Source: Christensenella sp. UBA3792 (GTDB lineage: Bacteria > Bacillota > Clostridia > Christensenellales > CAG-138). Taken from it: a DNA stretch of 26,219 nt. The stretch is from the NCBI GenBank assembly GCA_002369195.1, contig DFEW01000045.1, forward strand, positions 583 to 26,801, in the 5' to 3' direction. The notes beneath the pieces are model-generated. The model saw nothing but the letters and a program-made list of their open reading frames with translations. It was not told where the DNA came from and did no database searches. Below, in pieces: positions 22,284 to 26,219 of this stretch; within the stretch, counting starts at the first letter, position 1; each line of letters begins with the position of its first letter. A program made the translations under genes and the position numbers.

Positions 22284-23495
22284 ATGGATCGGAATCTGTT
22301 CGCCGCCCTGACGCGCAGCCTGCTTTCGATCGGTACGGTCTGTTTTGAGGCGGGGCAGAACCCGCCGGCGTCGTTCTCGGAAAAATACTGCTACCATCCG
22401 GCGCTGCAGGCGTGCTATGCGGAGGAAGCGCTGCAAAGGACCGTGCGCGAGCTGCCGGAGCGGACGCTGTGGCAGCTGCAGGACGCCGTCGGCATCCGTC
22501 TGCTGCTGTTTCGGACGGACGGAACGGTGTGGATGTGCGGACCGTTCGTGACGCAGCCGTTCTCGGAAAAACGCGTGCGTGCGGCGCTGATCGCGCACCG
22601 GCTCTCCGCGTCCTACATTCCGTCCCTGCAACTCTATTACAGCGCGTTTCCGCTGCTGAGCGAGCAGCGCGCGGTGCATACGATGCGCGCATTGCTCCGC
22701 GTGCTGACGGCGGGCGCCGAGGAGTACGGCTTTGTCAACCGTGTGCCGTCGGAGCCGGACGAATCCGCGCAGACGGACCGCTACCGCACGCGCTTCGATT
22801 ACGATACGATCCGCCGAAGGTATCTGCTCGAAAACCGATTTCTGCGCATGATCGAGGAAGGAGATACCGAGCACGTCCTCGGCGCGTTTGACGGCATGAG
22901 CATATCGGAGATGAACGAAAAGCGCTATCTGAATTCGATCTATTACGTGCCGGAAATCAGCATGGCGATGGTGCGCGCGCTGAGCCGCAAGGCGGCCGAG
23001 CGCGGCGGCGCGCCGCTCATGGAGATCAACGAGATCACGCAGCACGCCGTACAGTCCGCCGCCGCCGGCACGCTGAGCGAGGCGCGCATTCTGCGCAACA
23101 TGCACGGCATGATCCTCGAACTGACCGAGGCGGTGCGGCGGCACCGGCATCTGGAGGGGCGTTTTTCTGCGCCGATTCGGAAGGCGGTCAGCTATCTGCG
23201 GCAGAATTACAGCCAGGATGTCCGCCTTGCCGAGCTCGCGGACGTTGCGGGCTTTGCGCCGAGCTACCTGTGCCGCCTCTTTAAGGAGGAGGTCGGACAG
23301 ACGGTGTCGCAGTACATCCGCGCACTTCGCTGCGAGCAGGCGGCGCGTCTGCTGCGGGAAACCGACCTGCCCGTTTCGGAGATCAGCGCCTATGTGGGCT
23401 ATCCGGACAACAACTACTTTGCCAAGGCGTTCAAGGCGCAGTATGGGACCACGCCGAGCGTCTGGCGCGCGCAGAAGGATGCGCCGACCGTGTAG
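22284..23495 (+). CDS. AraC-family transcriptional regulator of the glycoside operon
   Basis: A 403-residue regulator. The C-terminal ~100 residues hold two helix-turn-helix units (VRLAELADVAGFAPSYLCRL and LPVSEISAYVGYPDNNYFAK, ending TPSVWRAQ), the AraC/XylS signature. The N-terminal ~290 residues are not a cupin; the segment around LRLLLFRTDGTVWMCGPFV looks like a GAF/PAS-type sensory fold of the kind found in many Clostridia sugar regulators. Start 22284 follows CGGAGGTG; an upstream ATG (22269) overlaps that site and is rejected. Divergent from the transporter-glycosidase operon across a 172-bp gap, so it is the probable activator, with the glycoside or a breakdown product as ligand. Confidence 0.9.
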   Translation: MDRNLFAALTRSLLSIGTVCFEAGQNPPASFSEKYCYHPALQACYAEEALQRTVRELPERTLWQLQDAVGIRLLLFRTDGTVWMCGPFVTQPFSEKRVRAALIAHRLSASYIPSLQLYYSAFPLLSEQRAVHTMRALLRVLTAGAEEYGFVNRVPSEPDESAQTDRYRTRFDYDTIRRRYLLENRFLRMIEEGDTEHVLGAFDGMSISEMNEKRYLNSIYYVPEISMAMVRALSRKAAERGGAPLMEINEITQHAVQSAAAGTLSEARILRNMHGMILELTEAVRRHRHLEGRFSAPIRKAVSYLRQNYSQDVRLAELADVAGFAPSYLCRLFKEEVGQTVSQYIRALRCEQAARLLRETDLPVSEISAYVGYPDNNYFAKAFKAQYGTTPSVWRAQKDAPTV

Positions 23496-23501
23496 CGGCG
23501 G

Positions 23502-24047
23502 TTACAGGCAGGGCGAAGCGGCGAAGAAAAACCGGCTGATCTCGTCGGCGGAGTAGGTGTCGTGCCGCATCCACCAGCGCACCGTTTCGGCAAAGCCGCA
23601 GACCGTGCGGTGCAGCAGATAATCCTGCGGAACGTCCGACACGATCTTCCCGCACGCCGGCGCGAACAGCGTGACCAGATACGACTGAAAGGTTTGCATA
23701 AACAGCTCGCCGCTCTCGCTCGAAAGGATGCTTTTGAGATACGCGCGGCTGTCGTACAGATGATACAGCACATGCGTGACCTCGGCTTCGAGGTCGTTTT
23801 TGCGTCCGGAAAAATCGTGCGTCTTTTCGCGCGCGGGGTGCTCGGAAAACACATGGTCGAAAATCTCCTTGCACAGCGCGTTTAACAACTCGTCTTTCGT
23901 TTCAAAGTGCGCGTAGAACGTGCTGCGACCGATATCCGCCGCGTCGATGATCTCCTGCACCGAAATCTTTGCGTACGGCTTGCGTTCGAGCAGCGCCGTA
24001 AACGCCTCGAACACCGCCTTTCGCGTCTTTTGCTGTCTGCGATCCAT
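23502..24047 (-). CDS. TetR-family transcriptional regulator
   Basis: A 181-residue repressor-type protein. The N-terminal helix-turn-helix is complete (ISVQEIIDAADIGRSTFYAH then FETKDELLNAL), and the rest is a helical ligand domain (ending VRWWMRHDTYSADEISRFFF). Start 24047 follows GGGAGGAAACG. It is convergent with the AraC gene (6-nt gap, no clear terminator) and divergent from the metal ATPase, so local control of the ATPase is the simplest model, although TetR proteins paired with P-type ATPases are less usual than ArsR or MerR types. Inverted repeats in the shared intergenic region are operator candidates. Confidence 0.9.
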   Translation of the reverse strand: MDRRQQKTRKAVFEAFTALLERKPYAKISVQEIIDAADIGRSTFYAHFETKDELLNALCKEIFDHVFSEHPAREKTHDFSGRKNDLEAEVTHVLYHLYDSRAYLKSILSSESGELFMQTFQSYLVTLFAPACGKIVSDVPQDYLLHRTVCGFAETVRWWMRHDTYSADEISRFFFAASPCL

Positions 24048-24080
24048 CGTTTCCTCCCGCACAATTTGCCGAAAATGTTC

Positions 24081-24158
24081 CGTAACGGACGTGCGTCCGC
24101 GTTTGATTCTTGTCAGTTCGCCGACCGAACCGTACAATGATAATCGAACAGGGTGTTC
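24081..24158. promoter_or_regulatory. Candidate operators in the TetR-ATPase intergenic region
   Basis: Palindromes: TCCGT-A-ACGGA (about 24079-24089), GGACG-TG-CGTCC (about 24087-24098) and GAACA-GGG-TGTTC (24146-24158). The last sits at the expected transcription start of the ATPase promoter, where repressor binding would block it. Confidence 0.4.
24110..24138 (+). promoter_or_regulatory. Promoter of the metal ATPase
   Basis: TTGTCA (24110-24115), 17 nt, TACAAT (24133-24138), 74 nt before the start codon. Confidence 0.7.
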
Positions 24159-24211
24159 AGTATCATACAAAACATACGATATTGAAACGTACTTGTCAAG
24201 GGAGAAACGAT

Positions 24212-26077
24212 ATGGTGAAAAAAACCAATGATTTTCTTGCGGGATGGCCCATGACGGCGGTCGGCGGCGTGTTTTTGCTCGCGTCCTTCGTTTTGCCGCG
24301 GGTCGGCGTCGCGTGGGGCGAACAGCTTGCATGGGTGTGCGTCGTCATCTGCGGCATTCCGCTGCTGTACCTTGCGATCCGCCGGATCGTTCAAAACAAG
24401 GGCATCGCGAAAATCTCGTCCGCGCTGCTGATCTCGATGGCGATGATCGCGGCGATCTGCATCGGCGATCTGTTCGCCGCGGGCGAGGTTGCGTTCATCA
24501 TGGAGATCGGCGCGCTGCTCGAGGACATGACGACCGCGCGGGCGAGAAAGGGTCTGCGCAAGCTGATTGCGCTGACGCCCAAGACCGGACGCGTGCTGCG
24601 CGAGGGCAGGGAGGTCGTCGTTCCGGCATCCGAGATTTGCAGGGGCGACCTGCTCCGCATCCTGCCGGGCGAAACGATCCCGGTGGATGGCGTGATCGTC
24701 GTCGGCGAAACCTCCGTCGATCAGTCGGTCATGACCGGCGAGAGTCTGCCGGTCGACAAGGCGAAGGGCGACGCGGTATTTGCGGGCACGATCAACCGGT
24801 ACGGCTCGATCGACATAGAGGCGACCGAGGTCGGCGCGGACAGCTCGCTTTCGAAGCTAATCCGCATGGTCGAGGAAGCGGATCGAAAGCAAGCGCCGAC
24901 GCAGCGCATCGCGGACCGGTGGGCAAGCTGGCTCGTGCCGGTCGCGCTGCTCATTGCGATCGTGGCGTATCTGATCACCGGCGACATCGTGCGCGGCGTG
25001 ACCGTACTCGTCGTGTTCTGCCCGTGCGCGCTCGTTCTGGCGACGCCCACGGCGATCATGGCGGCGATCGGGCAGGCAACCAAGCACGGCGTGATCGTCA
25101 AATCCGGCGAAGCGCTTGAAAAGATGGGGAAGGTCAAAACTGTCGCGTTCGACAAGACCGGCACGCTCACCTGCGGAAAGCTTACGGTCAGCGATCTCAT
25201 TTCCCTTACGGATATTTCCGAAGAGGAGCTTTTAAAGCTTGCGGCCTCCGCGGAGAGCCGCAGCGAGCATCCCCTGGGGAAGGCCATTGCAGAGGGGGCA
25301 AAGGAGCGGGGGATTCAGACAGAGGAGCCCGCAGAATTTCATATGTCTCCCGGCAAGGGGGTTACGGCACTTCTCTCCGGAAAACGCATCCATATCGGCA
25401 GCGAGAAATTCATCGGGGAGCAGGGGATCACTGCAGACGAAAAAGCGGAAAAGATCCTGACGCAGCTTCGGGCCGAGGGGAAGGCCGCAGCCATCGCCGC
25501 AAAGGATGGGAAGATCATCGGCGTCATCGCCCTGTCGGATGTGCTCAGGCCGGAAGCAGCTAAAATGATCAGCCGCCTCAGGGAAATGGACACCGACGCA
25601 GTGCTTCTGACAGGCGACAACAGGCAGGCCGCCGAATACTTTGCCGGGATGGCGGGGATCAAAGAGGTCCGGGCAGAGCTTCTGCCGGAGGAGAAGGTTT
25701 CCTGTATCGCCGGGCTGAAGGAAAAGGACAGCGTCTGCATGATCGGGGACGGTGTGAATGACGCGCCGGCTTTAAAGACCGCGGATGTGGGGGTGGCCAT
25801 GGGAGCCATGGGCAGCGATATCGCCGTGGAGGCCGCGGATGTGGCGCTGATGACGGACGATCTGCGGCTTGTGCCCTATCTGAAATGGCTGGGGAGGGAG
25901 ACGCTTTCTACCATCAAAGCCGCCATCACCCTTTCCATGACCATCAATTTCTTCGCGGTGACCTTTTCCGTCCTGGGGGTCTTAAATCCCACCACAGGCG
26001 CCCTGGTCCATAACGCCGGCTCCTGTTTTGTGGTGCTTTTAGCCGCCCTTTTGTATGACCGGAGGTATCCTGACTGA
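24212..26077 (+). CDS. P1B-type heavy-metal-translocating ATPase
   Basis: A 621-residue metal pump. All core motifs are present: TGES in the actuator, the membrane metal site C270-P-C272 (VVFCPCALVLATP), phosphorylated Asp314 in FDKTGTLTCGK, the SRSEHPLGKAI His-Pro loop, and the hinge MIGDGVNDAPALKTADVGVA. About six to eight membrane helices; no N-terminal HMA metal-binding domain. The terminal helix reads VHNAGSCFVVLLAALLYD, which does not clearly match Cu+ or Zn/Cd subtypes, so the metal is not assigned. Start 24212 follows AAGGGAGA. Codon style changes between about 25150 and 25270: before it Ala is mostly GCG and Gly GGC, after it Ala is mostly GCC/GCA and Gly often GGG, with AGG/CGG Arg. 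The reading frame is unbroken through the change. Confidence 0.9.
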   Translation: MVKKTNDFLAGWPMTAVGGVFLLASFVLPRVGVAWGEQLAWVCVVICGIPLLYLAIRRIVQNKGIAKISSALLISMAMIAAICIGDLFAAGEVAFIMEIGALLEDMTTARARKGLRKLIALTPKTGRVLREGREVVVPASEICRGDLLRILPGETIPVDGVIVVGETSVDQSVMTGESLPVDKAKGDAVFAGTINRYGSIDIEATEVGADSSLSKLIRMVEEADRKQAPTQRIADRWASWLVPVALLIAIVAYLITGDIVRGVTVLVVFCPCALVLATPTAIMAAIGQATKHGVIVKSGEALEKMGKVKTVAFDKTGTLTCGKLTVSDLISLTDISEEELLKLAASAESRSEHPLGKAIAEGAKERGIQTEEPAEFHMSPGKGVTALLSGKRIHIGSEKFIGEQGITADEKAEKILTQLRAEGKAAAIAAKDGKIIGVIALSDVLRPEAAKMISRLREMDTDAVLLTGDNRQAAEYFAGMAGIKEVRAELLPEEKVSCIAGLKEKDSVCMIGDGVNDAPALKTADVGVAMGAMGSDIAVEAADVALMTDDLRLVPYLKWLGRETLSTIKAAITLSMTINFFAVTFSVLGVLNPTTGALVHNAGSCFVVLLAALLYDRRYPD

Positions 26078-26082
26078 GATCC

Positions 26083-26099
26083 GGTTTCAATCTGAAACC
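26083..26099. other. Short inverted repeat after the ATPase
   Basis: GGTTTCA (26083-26089), 3 nt, TGAAACC (26093-26099). There is no T-run, so an operator is as likely as a weak terminator. Confidence 0.3.
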
Positions 26100-26104
26100 T
26101 GATA

Positions 26105-26133
26105 TTGTATTGCGGTTTTATCTGTTTTAGAAT
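26105..26133 (+). promoter_or_regulatory. Possible promoter of the last partial gene
   Basis: TTGTAT (26105-26110), 17 nt, TAGAAT (26128-26133), 36 nt before the ATG at 26169. Tentative. Confidence 0.3.
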
Positions 26134-26168
26134 AAGACTATCTATAAGACAGGGAAAGGGTGATCCGT

Positions 26169-26219
26169 ATGCAATCTCAGGAATTTGTGATCCTGGAGAT
26201 CATCCAGGCGATCCTTGCG
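26169..26219 (+). CDS. Start of an unidentified gene (truncated by the window end)
   Basis: ATG at 26169 follows AGGGAAAGGGTGAT and opens a frame of 17 codons (MQSQEFVILEIIQAILA) to the last base. The fragment is too short to identify. Its base composition matches the second half of the ATPase gene and not the rest of the window. Confidence 0.5.
   Translation, partial: MQSQEFVILEIIQAILA

Noticed and set aside
22112..22285. N-terminal extension of the symporter, including a hydrophobic stretch
   Set aside because: Covers the AraC promoter and has no ribosome site, whereas GGAGGAGGT sits before 22111.

Overview
This 26.2-kb window looks like chromosomal DNA of a high-GC, low-copy-gene-density Firmicute, most likely an uncultured gut Clostridia (Oscillospirales/Christensenellales-like; inferred, not proven). 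Reasons: strong AGGAGG-type ribosome binding sites, TTGACA/TATAAT promoters, GCG/CGC-biased codons, an AraC-controlled plant-glycoside operon, a VTC/DUF4956 cluster and a Clostridia-type intergenic hairpin repeat. No rRNA, tRNA, CRISPR array or transposase is visible.

Layout. (1) 1-2606: the start of a FAD enzyme whose N-terminus resembles polyunsaturated fatty-acid isomerases runs divergently from a three-gene, stop-start-coupled cassette: acyl-activating ligase, acyl carrier protein, acyl-ACP thioesterase. (2) 2617-4595: housekeeping or accessory single genes: flavin reductase, divergent sugar O-acetyltransferase, NUDIX hydrolase. (3) 4596-6770: an AT-rich island preceded by a repeat-like hairpin, with a small DUF6273-like protein and a DEDDh exonuclease carrying an internal duplicated helical region and a C-terminal BRCT domain. 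(4) 6800-13983: a regulated envelope module. VTC-domain protein, DUF4956 membrane protein and a large exported beta-helix protein form one operon; a response regulator/histidine kinase pair runs convergently to it; a membrane-anchored phosphodiester glycosidase and a small membrane protein follow divergently. The operon and the glycosidase promoters share an 11-bp-spaced TTTA direct repeat followed by near-identical downstream sequence, so both are probably controlled by the same response regulator, plausibly the one encoded between them.

(5) 13989-23495: a five-gene minus-strand operon (GPH-type sugar transporter, GH2 glycosidase, sugar isomerase/epimerase-like TIM barrel, GH78 alpha-L-rhamnosidase, GH1 beta-glucosidase), three of whose four junctions overlap or abut, under a divergent AraC regulator. 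It fits import and cytoplasmic breakdown of small rhamnose/glucose-bearing plant glycosides. (6) 23502-26219: a TetR regulator divergent from a P1B-type metal ATPase, then the first 17 codons of another gene. The ATPase gene changes codon style sharply near its DKTGT motif, and the new style persists to the window end: a recombination junction or a chimeric assembly join.
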